From Flavonifractor hominis (GTDB taxonomy: Bacteria > Bacillota > Clostridia > Oscillospirales > Oscillospiraceae): 64,000 nucleotides of DNA. Position 1 is the stretch's first letter, and each line of letters begins with the position of its first letter. Of the stretch, positions 1 to 8,552 are shown piece by piece. Made by a program: the position numbers and the translations under genes. The stretch spans positions 682,001-746,000 of the forward strand of contig NZ_JBBMFT010000001.1 in assembly GCF_040095835.1 (NCBI RefSeq), read 5' to 3'. Under the pieces are notes generated by a model, which had not been told where the DNA came from, searched no databases, and worked only from the letters and a program-made list of their open reading frames with translations.

Positions 1-868
1 CCATGTTCTTCTGCATGGCATCAATATAGGGCTGGATACCGGTACCGTCGCCGCTCATGATCATATCCAGCTGATAAACTTCACAGCCAGTCTCCCGAGA
101 AATGGCCTGGGCGGTAGCGTCCGAGCCGTTGACCTCAGTGAAAATAGCCGGAATATCATACTTCCTGATGAGAGAGACGATCTCCTGGATCTCAGCAGCA
201 GAGGCCTCCGAACCCTCCTCTTCCTCAATCGCCTTTAAGAGCGTAAGGCCATTGTCCTGGGCAAAGTATTGGAATCCGTCGTGAAACGTGATGAGATAGG
301 GACAGGTCAGTTCTGCCAGCCGGGGATCATCGCCCGGGAGCAACGCTGTGGCAGCGGTACCGTTTTCGGTATACCGCTCCAGATTGCCTTCATCCACTTC
401 CCCCAGGCCGTGAACAATATTGTTCATCATCACAGCGGCCGACTCCTCATTCATCCAGATATGGGGATCGTATTCCGTATCGTGGTCATGGCCCTCATGC
501 CCCAGGGCGGGCAGCAGTTCGATGCCCTCGGAACAGTCGATTACCGGCGCCTCGGAAGCCGCCAGGGCATCGTCCATAAAGTCCTCCAGCCCAGCGCCAT
601 TCATCACGATCACGTCCGCACCCTCGATGGCCTTCATGTCATTGACCGTAAGGGTATAGTCGTGGAGGCAGGAGGTCTGCTGGTTCACGAGCAAACTGAC
701 CTCCACGCTATCCACTCCCTCGGTCACCGCTGTGGTGAACAGGTATACCGGGTAGGTGGTAGCCAGGATGTGCAGCTTACCGTCGTCCTCAGGCTGGGAG
801 GCAGCGGGAGCGGAACAGGCCGAGAGCAGGAGGCCCAGGGTACAGGCCGCCGCGAGCAATTTTTTCAT
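1..868 (-). CDS. znuA: Zinc/manganese-type ABC transporter substrate-binding lipoprotein (ZnuA/AdcA family), 3' end cut by window
   Basis: Extracellular metal-binding lipoprotein that would deliver Zn2+ (or Mn2+) to an ABC importer. The protein starts MKKLLAAACTLGLLLSACS, a signal peptide ending in a lipobox (LLSAC). It continues with the ATTYPVYLFTTAV and DVIVMNGAGLEDF segments typical of cluster A-I binding proteins, a short His/Asp-rich loop (HEGHDHD), DPHIWMN with a metal-ligand His, and LITFHDGFQYFA with a further ligand His. The ATG lies just after a GGGGATCT ribosome binding site. The coding sequence continues past base 1, so about 289 residues are visible and the C-terminus and any permease or ATPase genes are outside the window. 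The His-rich loop favours zinc over manganese; that choice is inference. Confidence 0.9.
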   Translation of the reverse strand, partial: MKKLLAAACTLGLLLSACSAPAASQPEDDGKLHILATTYPVYLFTTAVTEGVDSVEVSLLVNQQTSCLHDYTLTVNDMKAIEGADVIVMNGAGLEDFMDDALAASEAPVIDCSEGIELLPALGHEGHDHDTEYDPHIWMNEESAAVMMNNIVHGLGEVDEGNLERYTENGTAATALLPGDDPRLAELTCPYLITFHDGFQYFAQDNGLTLLKAIEEEEGSEASAAEIQEIVSLIRKYDIPAIFTEVNGSDATAQAISRETGCEVYQLDMIMSGDGTGIQPYIDAMQKNM

Positions 869-892
869 AGAGATCCCCTTGTCTAAACAAAA

Positions 893-933
893 AATACGAT
901 ATGCTGGGCAATTCCTACCCAGCATATCGTATT
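893..933 (-). terminator. Rho-independent terminator between the 968-1816 gene and znuA
   Basis: Perfect 16-bp inverted repeat (893-908 with 918-933) around a 9-nt loop. Read on the minus strand it is followed by a T-rich tail (TTTTTTGTTT). It ends the transcript of the upstream membrane protein and lies 25 nt before the znuA start, so it could also act as a leader attenuator. Confidence 0.85.
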
Positions 934-967
934 ATACCGCACTTTTTCCATTCTGTAAAACAATTCT

Positions 968-1816
968 TTACCACCGGCCCAGAAGAAACTGCGCCATCAG
1001 GTGGAGCGGTAAAAATCCGGCAGCGTAGCTGGCCAGATTGGCGCACACCGCGTACCCAACCCGGCGGATGGCCTTCTGGTCCCGCAGCAGCAGGCCATAG
1101 GCAATCGCCTCCGCCACCAAAATCAGAGCCTCCACCGGCAGTAACAGCAGGTAGTAGAGGGAATGGGCCCCCACTGCCAGGATAGACGAGCCCAGCAGAA
1201 TATGGAGGACCGCCTGGGTCGCCAGATTGACCACCAGAAACACCACTACACTCCGCCGGCTACGGAATCCGAACAGCCACAGGAGAACTCCCTCCACCAC
1301 CAAAGTTGGGATCAGGGTGGAAAGAAACTGTGTGAGATAGTACCCCACCGTAGAGGTGGAGCGGGTGATGGTATTGGTGGCGTAGTCATATACCAGCTCG
1401 GTATGGAACACCGTCCTGGTAAAGGGCTCCGCCGTGGCCTGGGCGCCGTCGGCAGAAGATACCGCAATGCGGAAGGTCTCCGGAAGGCCAAAATAGGAGA
1501 AGGTATGGGTGCCATCCTCCCCTGGCAGCAGGTCTCCAAACAGCGGCGGGTTGGTGCCGTGTACCAGGGCGGGATACCAGCCCTCCCCCTCCCAGCTGCG
1601 CAGCCCCTCCACCAGAGCTGGGTCATAGTCTCCCAGGTTCAGATTGGCAGAGCCGCTTTCATCCTGGTGGAGCAGGTCCAGGTAGTATATCCCATTCGGT
1701 GGGTTGACCACCGTGATGGTAAGGGACTCTTTGGGCCCCACATCGGCAGAGGCGGTCCCCCACAGCAGGACCAGACTGAGCAGAAGACAGGGAATGGCGC
1801 GGAGCAGACGCTTCAT
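968..1816 (-). CDS. Unknown secreted-domain membrane protein, 282 aa
   Basis: I do not recognise a family. The ATG at 1816 is chosen because AAGGAGG sits directly upstream; an in-frame codon 12 residues earlier has no ribosome binding site. The N-terminus (MKRLLRAIPCLLLSLVLLWGT) is a signal peptide. Residues of about 25-145 look like an extracytoplasmic beta-rich domain. The rest is four or five hydrophobic helices, including LTQFLSTLIPTLVVEGVLLW, SVVVFLVVNLATQAVLHILL and LYYLLLLPVEALILVAEAIAYGL. This layout of signal peptide, outer domain and helix bundle suggests a membrane sensor or transport accessory protein, but nothing indicates a substrate. It stands alone between the aconitase region and znuA. 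Confidence 0.75.
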   Translation of the reverse strand: MKRLLRAIPCLLLSLVLLWGTASADVGPKESLTITVVNPPNGIYYLDLLHQDESGSANLNLGDYDPALVEGLRSWEGEGWYPALVHGTNPPLFGDLLPGEDGTHTFSYFGLPETFRIAVSSADGAQATAEPFTRTVFHTELVYDYATNTITRSTSTVGYYLTQFLSTLIPTLVVEGVLLWLFGFRSRRSVVVFLVVNLATQAVLHILLGSSILAVGAHSLYYLLLLPVEALILVAEAIAYGLLLRDQKAIRRVGYAVCANLASYAAGFLPLHLMAQFLLGRW

Positions 1817-1888
1817 GGCAGATCCTCCTTCCTGTGTTTCTACCCGATACACACTTGAGAGGGAGCAATGATTGCGCAGAAGGGAACA

Positions 1889-1942
1889 TTATTTTGCGTA
1901 GTAGTTGATCAGGCAGCCGGCCAGAACGATATCCCGCGCTCC
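1889..1942 (-). pseudogene. Orphan 3' end of a second aconitase-like gene
   Basis: The minus strand encodes ARDIVLAGCLINYYAK followed by TAA. This is nearly the same peptide as the last residues of the intact aconitase upstream (ERDIVLAGCLINYYAK). The DNA differs mostly at third codon positions, so it is a diverged homologue and not a fresh copy. No start codon or upstream coding sequence remains, because a hairpin cluster separates it from the intact gene. Confidence 0.75.
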
Positions 1943-2064
1943 CCACGGATCAAACTCCGTGGGGCCCTAAGGCGGATAAAATCTGCTGGGGCGAAGTAAA
2001 TTCGCCCCGCATCAAGGTCCTAGGCCATAGGCCCAAAACGCTTGTACGCCGCAAGCGGCGGAGA
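1941..2064. repeat. Multi-hairpin intergenic element
   Basis: Several short perfect inverted repeats follow one another: 1941-1949 with 1956-1964 (9 bp), 1988-1995 with 2001-2008 (8 bp), a GGCC-type repeat near 2020-2033, and GCCGC/GCGGC at 2048-2059. There is no coding potential. The arrangement resembles dispersed REP/MITE-like elements; it sits exactly between two copies of an aconitase 3' end. It may also end aconitase transcription. Confidence 0.5.
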
Positions 2065-2077
2065 AGAGCGGGATGTC

Positions 2078-4324
2078 TTACTTAGCGTAATAGTTGATGA
2101 GACACCCAGCCAGCACGATATCCCGCTCTTCCCGGGTCATGCCGGGCAGCTTCAGGGTGACGGTCTTTTCCACCCCGTTCTGGATGAGGGTGGCGGGAAT
2201 CTCCTCGGCCCCGCTGTCCAGGGCAGAGCGCACGCCGGGGATATACAGCTTGTCACCAGGCTGGACGTTCCAATCCTTGACCCCCTCGGCGATGAAAGGC
2301 AGCATACCCCAGTTCACCACATTGGAGCGGTAGCGTTTGGTGGCATACTCAGCAGCCAGATTGGCCACGCCGCCCAGCACCCGCTGACAGGAGGCGGCCT
2401 GCTCCCGTGCAGAGCCGTCGCCGGGCTTGAGGGCCATCACCAGGGAGCCCAGACCGGTGTCCTTGCCGTCGTGGCCCATGAGGGCCTCCTTCACCGCAGG
2501 GGCGTCCGGATCGGTGCGGCGCAGCTTCTCCACCGCCAGCACCTCCTTGGCACGGGGAACGTACTGGGGATCCTTCCGGCTCAGAGCAAATTCGGAGAGC
2601 TTGATGGGGTTGGAGCGGTAGGAGGAGGTCTCACCGGAGGGAATCAGCTCGTCGGTGGTGGTAACGGGATCGTAGATGGCAGAGCAAACCGTAAGCAGCA
2701 GGTTCTCCGGCAGAGCCACCTGCTCAGGCCAGTCGGCAATGTTGGGCCCGAATACCAGTTCCTGGCTGGGGTCCGCCTTGCCCACGCCAAAATACACCCG
2801 TGCCTTATAGGGGGTATCATCGTAGGAGAAAGGCTCCACCGCGGGGTCCACAGGGGCGTCGGGCAGCTCGTCGGCACCGGTGAGCACACCGCCGTTGAGG
2901 GCGGTGGCAGCAATGGACCGGGCGTCCATCAGGGCCACGTAGGACACCTGCCCGTCGGAGGGCTTGGACCCCTCCCGGTTGGGGAAGTTGCGGGTGGAGT
3001 GGCGGATAGAGAAAGCCCCGTTGGCGGGCACATCCCCGGCGCCGAAGCAGGGACCGCAGAAGCAGGAGCGGATGGAGGCACCGGCAGCCATCAGGGAGGT
3101 GATGTAGCCCTTCCGGGTCAGCTCCAGATTGACGGGCTGGCTGGTGGGATAGACCGACAGCCAGAACTCGTCGGCGCCGATGGCGTGACCGTCCAGGATC
3201 TGGGCCGCCCGGACAATGTTCTGATAGGTGCCGCCGGAGCAGCCGGCGATGACGCCCTGGTCCACGTGGAACTGGCCGTCCACGATCTTCTCCAGCAGGG
3301 AGGCCGGCTTGTTCTTCAGCTTGAGCTGGTGCACGGTGTCCTCATCCACCTGGTGGAGCAGGTCCTCCATATTCTCCTTGAACTCCTGGATGGTGTAAGC
3401 GTTGGAGGGGTGGAACGGCAGGGCGATCATGGGCCGAATCTGGTCCAGTGCCACCTCGATAACCCCGTCATAGTAGGCCCCGTCGGCGGGTGCCTGGCGT
3501 TTGAACTCGTTCCCACGGCCCAGCACAGTCAGGTGGTCCTTCAGGGTATCGTCGGCAGGCCACACGGAGGACAGGCAGGTGGTCTCAGTGGTCATGACAT
3601 CGATGCCGGAACGGTAGTCCATGGACAGGTTGGCCACACCCGGGCCAAAGAATTCCATGACCGCGTTCTTCACCGCGCCATCCTTAAAGGTGGAGCGGAT
3701 CAGTTCCAGTGCCACGTCCTGAGGACCCACTCCGGGGATGGGTGCTCCGGTAAGGTAGATGGCAATGACCTTGGGATAGCTGATGTTGTAGGTCTTTTCC
3801 AACAGCTGGCGAGCCAGCTCAGGGCCGCCCTCACCGATGGCCATGGTGCCGTAAGCACCGTAACGGGTGTGGGAGTCGGAGCCCAGGATCATCTTGCCCG
3901 GGGCGGCGTACCGCTCCCGCATGTAGGAGTGGATGACGCTCTGGTGGGCGGGGACAAATTCACCGCCGTATTTCTTGGCCGCCGACAGGCCGAATACATG
4001 GTCGTCCTCGTTGATGGTGCCGCCCACGGCACACAGGGAGTTGTGGCAGTTGGTGAGCACATAGGGCAGTGGGAACTGCTTCATGCCGGAGGCACGGGCA
4101 GTCTGAATGATACCCACATAGGTGATGTCATGGGAGGCCATGGCATCAAACCGGATGGCCAGCTTGTCCATTCCCTCCGCCGTGTTGTGTGCCTCTAGAA
4201 TGGCATAGGCCATGGTGCCCTTCTTTGCCTCTTCCGGGGCTGGCAAACCGGCCGCAGGGCCGTCCTCTACCGGAAGAAAGCGGCCGTTTTTATAATACAC
4301 GCCATGACTGGTGACATGCAGCAT
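2078..4324 (-). CDS. Aconitase-family hydratase (YbhJ-like), 748 aa
   Basis: Iron-sulfur hydratase of the aconitase superfamily, likely isomerising citrate/isocitrate or a related tricarboxylic acid in the cytoplasm. It starts MLHVTSHGVYYKNGRF at an ATG with a GGAGGGGAT site; in-frame upstream codons lack one. Family motifs include DSHTRYGAYGTMAIGEGG, VIAGCSGGTYQNI and a cluster-binding segment CFCGPCFGAGD. Near the C-terminus comes the small domain with YRSNVVNWGMLPF and the final DIVLAGCLINYYAK. The length fits the roughly 750-residue YbhJ group better than classic AcnA/AcnB. The gene is monocistronic, with a divergent amidase upstream. The exact substrate is not shown by the sequence. Confidence 0.88.
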   Translation of the reverse strand: MLHVTSHGVYYKNGRFLPVEDGPAAGLPAPEEAKKGTMAYAILEAHNTAEGMDKLAIRFDAMASHDITYVGIIQTARASGMKQFPLPYVLTNCHNSLCAVGGTINEDDHVFGLSAAKKYGGEFVPAHQSVIHSYMRERYAAPGKMILGSDSHTRYGAYGTMAIGEGGPELARQLLEKTYNISYPKVIAIYLTGAPIPGVGPQDVALELIRSTFKDGAVKNAVMEFFGPGVANLSMDYRSGIDVMTTETTCLSSVWPADDTLKDHLTVLGRGNEFKRQAPADGAYYDGVIEVALDQIRPMIALPFHPSNAYTIQEFKENMEDLLHQVDEDTVHQLKLKNKPASLLEKIVDGQFHVDQGVIAGCSGGTYQNIVRAAQILDGHAIGADEFWLSVYPTSQPVNLELTRKGYITSLMAAGASIRSCFCGPCFGAGDVPANGAFSIRHSTRNFPNREGSKPSDGQVSYVALMDARSIAATALNGGVLTGADELPDAPVDPAVEPFSYDDTPYKARVYFGVGKADPSQELVFGPNIADWPEQVALPENLLLTVCSAIYDPVTTTDELIPSGETSSYRSNPIKLSEFALSRKDPQYVPRAKEVLAVEKLRRTDPDAPAVKEALMGHDGKDTGLGSLVMALKPGDGSAREQAASCQRVLGGVANLAAEYATKRYRSNVVNWGMLPFIAEGVKDWNVQPGDKLYIPGVRSALDSGAEEIPATLIQNGVEKTVTLKLPGMTREERDIVLAGCLINYYAK

Positions 4325-4461
4325 GGAAATCCCCTCCATTGGTATGTGTTTCTTTTTTATGATAGCAACTTTTAGGGCAAAGTGCAAGGCATTTCCCTGT
4401 TTTTACAGTAGTGCACAAAAGCGCATCCATAATTTATGTTAACCTTTTTCCCCCGGTTTCC

Positions 4462-4490
4462 TTGACGGGTGATGCGGAATACGGTAGAAT
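4462..4490 (+). promoter_or_regulatory. Sigma-A promoter of the amidase gene
   Basis: TTGACG at 4462-4467, a 17-nt spacer and TAGAAT at 4485-4490, about 30 nt before the amidase start. The remaining 4325-4460 stretch is AT-richer and should also hold the divergent aconitase promoter, which I could not pin down. Confidence 0.7.
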
Positions 4491-4519
4491 AGTGGCATAT
4501 TTCACAGAGGAGTTCTGCC

Positions 4520-6076
4520 ATGAAAAAAACCATCGCCTGTTTGCTTACAGTTGTACTTCTGGCTTTACTTTTGCCGGTCGGAGCGGTCAATACGCTCTCC
4601 GTCTACTTCTATGACGAGTCCAGCCAGCGTTACGGTGAACTGACCCAAACCGATCAGGTGACCCTAACGCTGGACGGCGCTCCACTGGTTCCGGAAGATG
4701 CTCCCGCCCTGGTGCAGTATCCCCAGCAAGATCAAAACGGCCGGACGCTGGTTCCGGTACGTCTCATCGCGGAGGCCTTGGGCATTTCGGTCACCTGGGT
4801 GCCGGAAACCCGCCAGGTCCTGTTGCTGCAAGAGGACAAGACCATCGTGTTGACCTTAGGTTCGGACACCGCGCTGGTGGATGGGCAGAGCGTACAGCTG
4901 CCCGACGGCGTTCCCGCGGGCGTGGTCAAATATGACGGACGGGAGAGCACCATGGTCCCCCTTCGTTTTGTCTCTGAACAGCTGGGTGCCACCGTGGAGT
5001 GGGACAACGATACCTTTACCGCTCAGATTACATCTCCTGGTTATACTGAGACTCCCGTACCAACCCCTACCCCTACCCCCACCCCCACGCCTTCTCCCAC
5101 GCCGGTTGTCCCGGAAGAGGGGGACAATGGGTATGTCAGCGGCATCACCGTAGATGCTGAGGCCCATGTTGTTACCATTACCACCGACCATACACCGGTT
5201 TACCGGGTGCTGGATCTGGGAGACCGGGTAGCCATCGATCTGTTGGGCGCAGTACTCACCACCGGGGCTGACTCCGGGGAGATCACCACCCTGCCGGTGG
5301 ACAGCGATTTGCTGGAAAGCGTGCGCTACTACCAGCACGGGGACGATCTGGGATACGGATATCCCCACACGCTGCGGGTAGTCCTGGACCTGAAGGACGG
5401 CATTACCTACGCGGGCAACGTCGCCATCTCCGCCGGTGCAAACAACGTGCGCGTTACCCTTATCCCGCCCGCAGAAACACCAACGGATCCCTCCACTCCC
5501 ACCACCCCTACCAATCCCAATGCATACACCATCGCATTGGATGCCGGACACGGCGGCAGTAGCCCCGGCGCCGTCTACCCCGACGCCTCCGGACAGGACG
5601 TACTGGAAAAAGACCTGACCCTCGCCATCACCACCAAGCTGGAAACGATCCTGGTACAGCAGGGCTATAATGTGGTACTGACCCGCCCCGGCGATTCCAC
5701 CGTGGACCTCTATACCCGGGCCGACATTGCCAATGCGGCCAACGCTGACCTGTTTGTCAGCATCCACATCAACGCCTCGGGTACCGTCCCCTCCTTCCAG
5801 GGGATCTACACCTACCATTACCCCTCCAGCACCCGCAGTATGAATTTCGCCACCGCTGTACAGCAGGCGGTGTGCGCCGCCACCGGCGGGATCGACCGTG
5901 GTATCTCCTCGGCCAACTTTGCCGTTCTGCGGGAGACCAACATGGCCGCCGTACTGGTGGAATGTGGATTCATGTCCAATCTGGAGGAGCTTTCCAGACT
6001 GCAGGATGACGCCTATCAGCAAAAGCTGGCCGAAGGCATCGCAACCGGCATCGCCAATTACCTCAGCACACTGTAA
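4520..6076 (+). CDS. N-acetylmuramoyl-L-alanine amidase with copper-amine-oxidase-like stalk domain, 518 aa
   Basis: Secreted peptidoglycan amidase that cuts the bond between N-acetylmuramic acid and L-alanine. Order of parts: signal peptide (1-24), two copper amine oxidase N-like repeats (about 55-172; RTLVPVRLIAEALGISVTW and STMVPLRFVSEQLGATVEW), a Pro-Thr linker (177-195), an AMIN-like beta domain (about 200-315) and an Amidase_3 catalytic domain (335-515). The catalytic domain shows the zinc ligands of ALDAGHGG, the Glu of LEKDLT, the His of SIHIN and the catalytic Glu of VECGF. All are present, so it should be active. It starts after an AGAGGAG site and has its own promoter and terminator. 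Likely roles are cell separation or wall turnover. Confidence 0.93.
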   Translation: MKKTIACLLTVVLLALLLPVGAVNTLSVYFYDESSQRYGELTQTDQVTLTLDGAPLVPEDAPALVQYPQQDQNGRTLVPVRLIAEALGISVTWVPETRQVLLLQEDKTIVLTLGSDTALVDGQSVQLPDGVPAGVVKYDGRESTMVPLRFVSEQLGATVEWDNDTFTAQITSPGYTETPVPTPTPTPTPTPSPTPVVPEEGDNGYVSGITVDAEAHVVTITTDHTPVYRVLDLGDRVAIDLLGAVLTTGADSGEITTLPVDSDLLESVRYYQHGDDLGYGYPHTLRVVLDLKDGITYAGNVAISAGANNVRVTLIPPAETPTDPSTPTTPTNPNAYTIALDAGHGGSSPGAVYPDASGQDVLEKDLTLAITTKLETILVQQGYNVVLTRPGDSTVDLYTRADIANAANADLFVSIHINASGTVPSFQGIYTYHYPSSTRSMNFATAVQQAVCAATGGIDRGISSANFAVLRETNMAAVLVECGFMSNLEELSRLQDDAYQQKLAEGIATGIANYLSTL

Positions 6077-6081
6077 AAAAC

Positions 6082-6112
6082 GCCTCCCCGGACCGCAACG
6101 GTCCGGGGAGGC
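6082..6112. terminator. Bidirectional terminator between amidase and ldh
   Basis: Perfect 14-bp stem (6082-6095 with 6099-6112) and a 3-nt loop. An A-run precedes it and a T-rich stretch follows, so it can stop both convergent transcripts. Confidence 0.9.
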
Positions 6113-6123
6113 TGTTTGTCTTT

Positions 6124-7068
6124 TTACAGATCCAGGCTCTGGATGACCTGCTGCAGGGTCTGGGCCGAGGCGGCCAGAGCGCGATGCTCCTCCTCCGCCA
6201 GCGGGATTTCCAGGGTGGTTTCTACCCCGTTGCGCCCCACGATAGCCGGCACACTCATGCACAGGTTCTCGATGCCGTACTGCCCCTGCACCAGGTTGGA
6301 CACAGGCAGCACCGAATGCTCATCCCGCACAATGGCGTGGACGATGCGCTTGACCGCCATGGCCACGCCATAATAGGTCGCACCCTTGCGGCGGATGATC
6401 TCATAGGCACTGTCCCGAACCTCCCGGTGGAGCCACTCGTCCGCCTTGTCGTGGTCATAGAAGCCCCTCAGCTCGCAGAAGTGATCCAGCGGCACGCCGG
6501 AGACGTTGGCACCGCTCCATACCGCCAGCTCACTGTCGCCGTGCTCACCGATGATGACCGCATGCACGCTGCGGCTGTCCACCTGCAGCCGCTCCCCCAG
6601 AAGGTACTTCAGCCGGGCAGTGTCCAGCACCGTGCCGGAGCCCAGCACCCGGTTGGCCGGATAGCCCGAGAGTTTCCACGCCGCATAGGTCAGCACGTCT
6701 ACCGGGTTGGAAACAATGAGCAAAATAGCGTTTGGATTGCGTCTGGCCACCTCAGGGATGATACTCTTAAAAATCTCCACGTTCTTGTGCACCAGGTCCA
6801 GCCGGGTCTCCCCCGGCTTCTGCCCCGCGCCGGCGGTAACGATGACCAGCGCACAATCGGCGATATCGTCGTAACTTCCCGCCCGGATGTCCATGGGATG
6901 AGCAAAGGGCAGCCCGTGGGACAGGTCCATGGCTTCCCCTTCCGCCCGCTGATGATTGGCGTCAATGAGCAGCAGTTCAGAAAACGTACCACTCTGCATC
7001 AGAGTAAAGGCAATGCTGGAGCCGACAAAGCCGCAGCCGATGATCGCTACTTTCTGGATGTTGTTCAT
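6124..7068 (-). CDS. ldh: L-lactate dehydrogenase, 314 aa
   Basis: Reduces pyruvate to L-lactate with NADH, regenerating NAD+ in fermentation. The N-terminal NAD-binding glycine motif is IIGCGFVGSS. The active-site loop reads GAGQKPGETRLD; Gln before Lys-Pro at this place is typical of lactate rather than malate dehydrogenase, and the Arg binds the substrate. The catalytic His is in VIIGEHGDSELAVWS. Length and both domains match the family. The start ATG follows GGAGGAACGAG. It is monocistronic, upstream of a convergent amidase. Confidence 0.95.
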   Translation of the reverse strand: MNNIQKVAIIGCGFVGSSIAFTLMQSGTFSELLLIDANHQRAEGEAMDLSHGLPFAHPMDIRAGSYDDIADCALVIVTAGAGQKPGETRLDLVHKNVEIFKSIIPEVARRNPNAILLIVSNPVDVLTYAAWKLSGYPANRVLGSGTVLDTARLKYLLGERLQVDSRSVHAVIIGEHGDSELAVWSGANVSGVPLDHFCELRGFYDHDKADEWLHREVRDSAYEIIRRKGATYYGVAMAVKRIVHAIVRDEHSVLPVSNLVQGQYGIENLCMSVPAIVGRNGVETTLEIPLAEEEHRALAASAQTLQQVIQSLDL

Positions 7069-7165
7069 AAACTCGTTCCTCCTTGGACCCAGTATGCCCG
7101 GTCCACTCGGTTTCCTTTCCTTCGCTCCATATATTACTATATTCCTATATGAATTGCAATATTTA

Positions 7166-7197
7166 TTTTAAAAAAACGCGGAGCTTTCGCTCCGCGT
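7166..7197 (-). terminator. Terminator of the dnaG-rpoD transcript
   Basis: Stem 7176-7184 with 7189-7197 and a 4-nt loop. On the minus strand it is followed by TTTTTTAAAAT, just after the rpoD stop codon. Confidence 0.88.
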
Positions 7198-7205
7198 CTT
7201 TTGAT

Positions 7206-8552
7206 TTAATTCAGGAAGTCCTTCAGCTTCTTGCTGCGGCTGGGGTGGCGCAGTTTGCGCAGGGCCTTGGCCTCGATCTGGCGAATACGCTCGCGGGTCA
7301 CATTGAACTCCTTGCCCACCTCTTCCAGCGTACGGGTGCGGCCGTCCTCGATGCCAAAGCGCAGCTTGAGCACCTTCTCCTCCCTGGGGGTCAGCGTGCT
7401 CAGCACGTCCACCAGCTGCTCCTTGAGCAGGGTGAAGCTGGCAGCCTCAGAAGGCTCTGAGGCGTCCTCATCGGGAATAAAGTCACCCAGATGGGAGTCC
7501 TCTTCCTCACCAATGGGGGTCTCCAGGCTCACCGGCTCCTGGGCGATTTTCAGGATCTCCCGCACCTTATCCACCGGCATGTTCATCTCCTCGGCGATCT
7601 CCTCCGGCGTGGGATCATGGCCCAGCTCCTGCAGCAGCTGCCGGGAAACCCGGATGACCTTGTTGATGGTCTCCACCATGTGTACCGGGATACGGATGGT
7701 ACGGGCCTGATCGGCGATGGCGCGGGTGATGGCCTGCCGGATCCACCAGGTGGCGTAGGTGGAGAATTTATAGCCCTTGGTGTAGTCAAACTTCTCCACG
7801 GCTTTGATGAGGCCCAGGTTGCCCTCCTGGATCAGGTCCAGGAACAGCATGCCGCGGCCCACATACCGCTTGGCAATGGAGACCACCAGACGCAGGTTGG
7901 CCTCGGCCAGGCGCTGCTTGGCCGCTTCGCCCCGCTTGATCTGACGGCGGATCTCCCGCTCCTCCTCAGGGGTAAGGGTGACCTCTTCTCCCTTCTTCCG
8001 GGCCTGCTCGATCTCCCTCATCTGTTCCTTGGCCGCGTCGCCGGCCCCCATGTCCTGGGCCAGCTGAACCTCCTCATCGGGGGTCAGGAGGTTGACCTTG
8101 CCGATCTCCTTGAGGTACATCCGCACGGGATCGTCGATGCCGAAGGAATCCACCAGGGTGTTGGGGTCCACGATCTCCTCTTCCGGCAGCTCTTCAATCT
8201 CGTTGAGCTCCTCCAGGGGAGGCATCACGTCGTCGGCCAGTTCGGGCAGATAATCGTCGCCCACCGTGTCGATGCCCAGGTTTTCCAGAGTATCATAGAT
8301 CTTGTCCATCTGTTCGCTTTCCAGATCCATGTTCTCCAGCACGTCCATCAGCTCACTGGCCGAAAGCTTGCCGTTTTTCTTGCCCCGCTCGATCAACTCC
8401 GCCAGCTTTTCCGCGCCCTGTACGCCTTCGACAACTTTCATGACCTCGATCTTGCCCTGCTCCATCTTCTTGGCGTTGTCGCGGGCCAGCTTGCTCTGAT
8501 CCTCCAAGGTCAGGGTGAGCACTTTTTTGCCGGTGGTTTTCTTTTCACTCAT
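7206..8552 (-). CDS. rpoD: Primary sigma factor RpoD (sigma-A), 448 aa
   Basis: Housekeeping sigma factor that directs RNA polymerase to -35/-10 promoters. Region 1.2 (DPVRMYLKEIGKVNLLTPDEE), region 2 with the -10 recognition and melting helix (GLIKAVEKFDYTKGYKFSTY and TWWIRQAITRAIADQ), region 3 (RTIRIPVHMVETINK) and region 4.2 (VTRERIRQIEAKALRKLR) are all present. I place the start at the ATG at 8552 (MSEKKTTGKK) because GGAGGACG lies 8 nt upstream; the earlier in-frame ATG falls inside that site. It overlaps the end of dnaG by 8 bases, the classic macromolecular synthesis operon order, so the two are translationally coupled. Confidence 0.97.
   Translation of the reverse strand: MSEKKTTGKKVLTLTLEDQSKLARDNAKKMEQGKIEVMKVVEGVQGAEKLAELIERGKKNGKLSASELMDVLENMDLESEQMDKIYDTLENLGIDTVGDDYLPELADDVMPPLEELNEIEELPEEEIVDPNTLVDSFGIDDPVRMYLKEIGKVNLLTPDEEVQLAQDMGAGDAAKEQMREIEQARKKGEEVTLTPEEEREIRRQIKRGEAAKQRLAEANLRLVVSIAKRYVGRGMLFLDLIQEGNLGLIKAVEKFDYTKGYKFSTYATWWIRQAITRAIADQARTIRIPVHMVETINKVIRVSRQLLQELGHDPTPEEIAEEMNMPVDKVREILKIAQEPVSLETPIGEEEDSHLGDFIPDEDASEPSEAASFTLLKEQLVDVLSTLTPREEKVLKLRFGIEDGRTRTLEEVGKEFNVTRERIRQIEAKALRKLRHPSRSKKLKDFLN

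Noticed and set aside
2042..4198. Long open frame antisense to aconitase (718 codons)
   Set aside because: Mirror of a clearly conserved gene on the other strand; the product is Gly/His/Val-rich low-complexity sequence without domains, as expected from GC-rich shadow frames.
5050..5105. CCC-ACC type tandem repeat that could look like a DNA repeat array
   Set aside because: It encodes the Pro-Thr linker of the amidase and lies in frame between two domains.
6124..7068. Malate dehydrogenase for the gene at 6124-7068
   Set aside because: The active-site loop has Gln (GAGQKPGETR), as in lactate dehydrogenases, not Arg.
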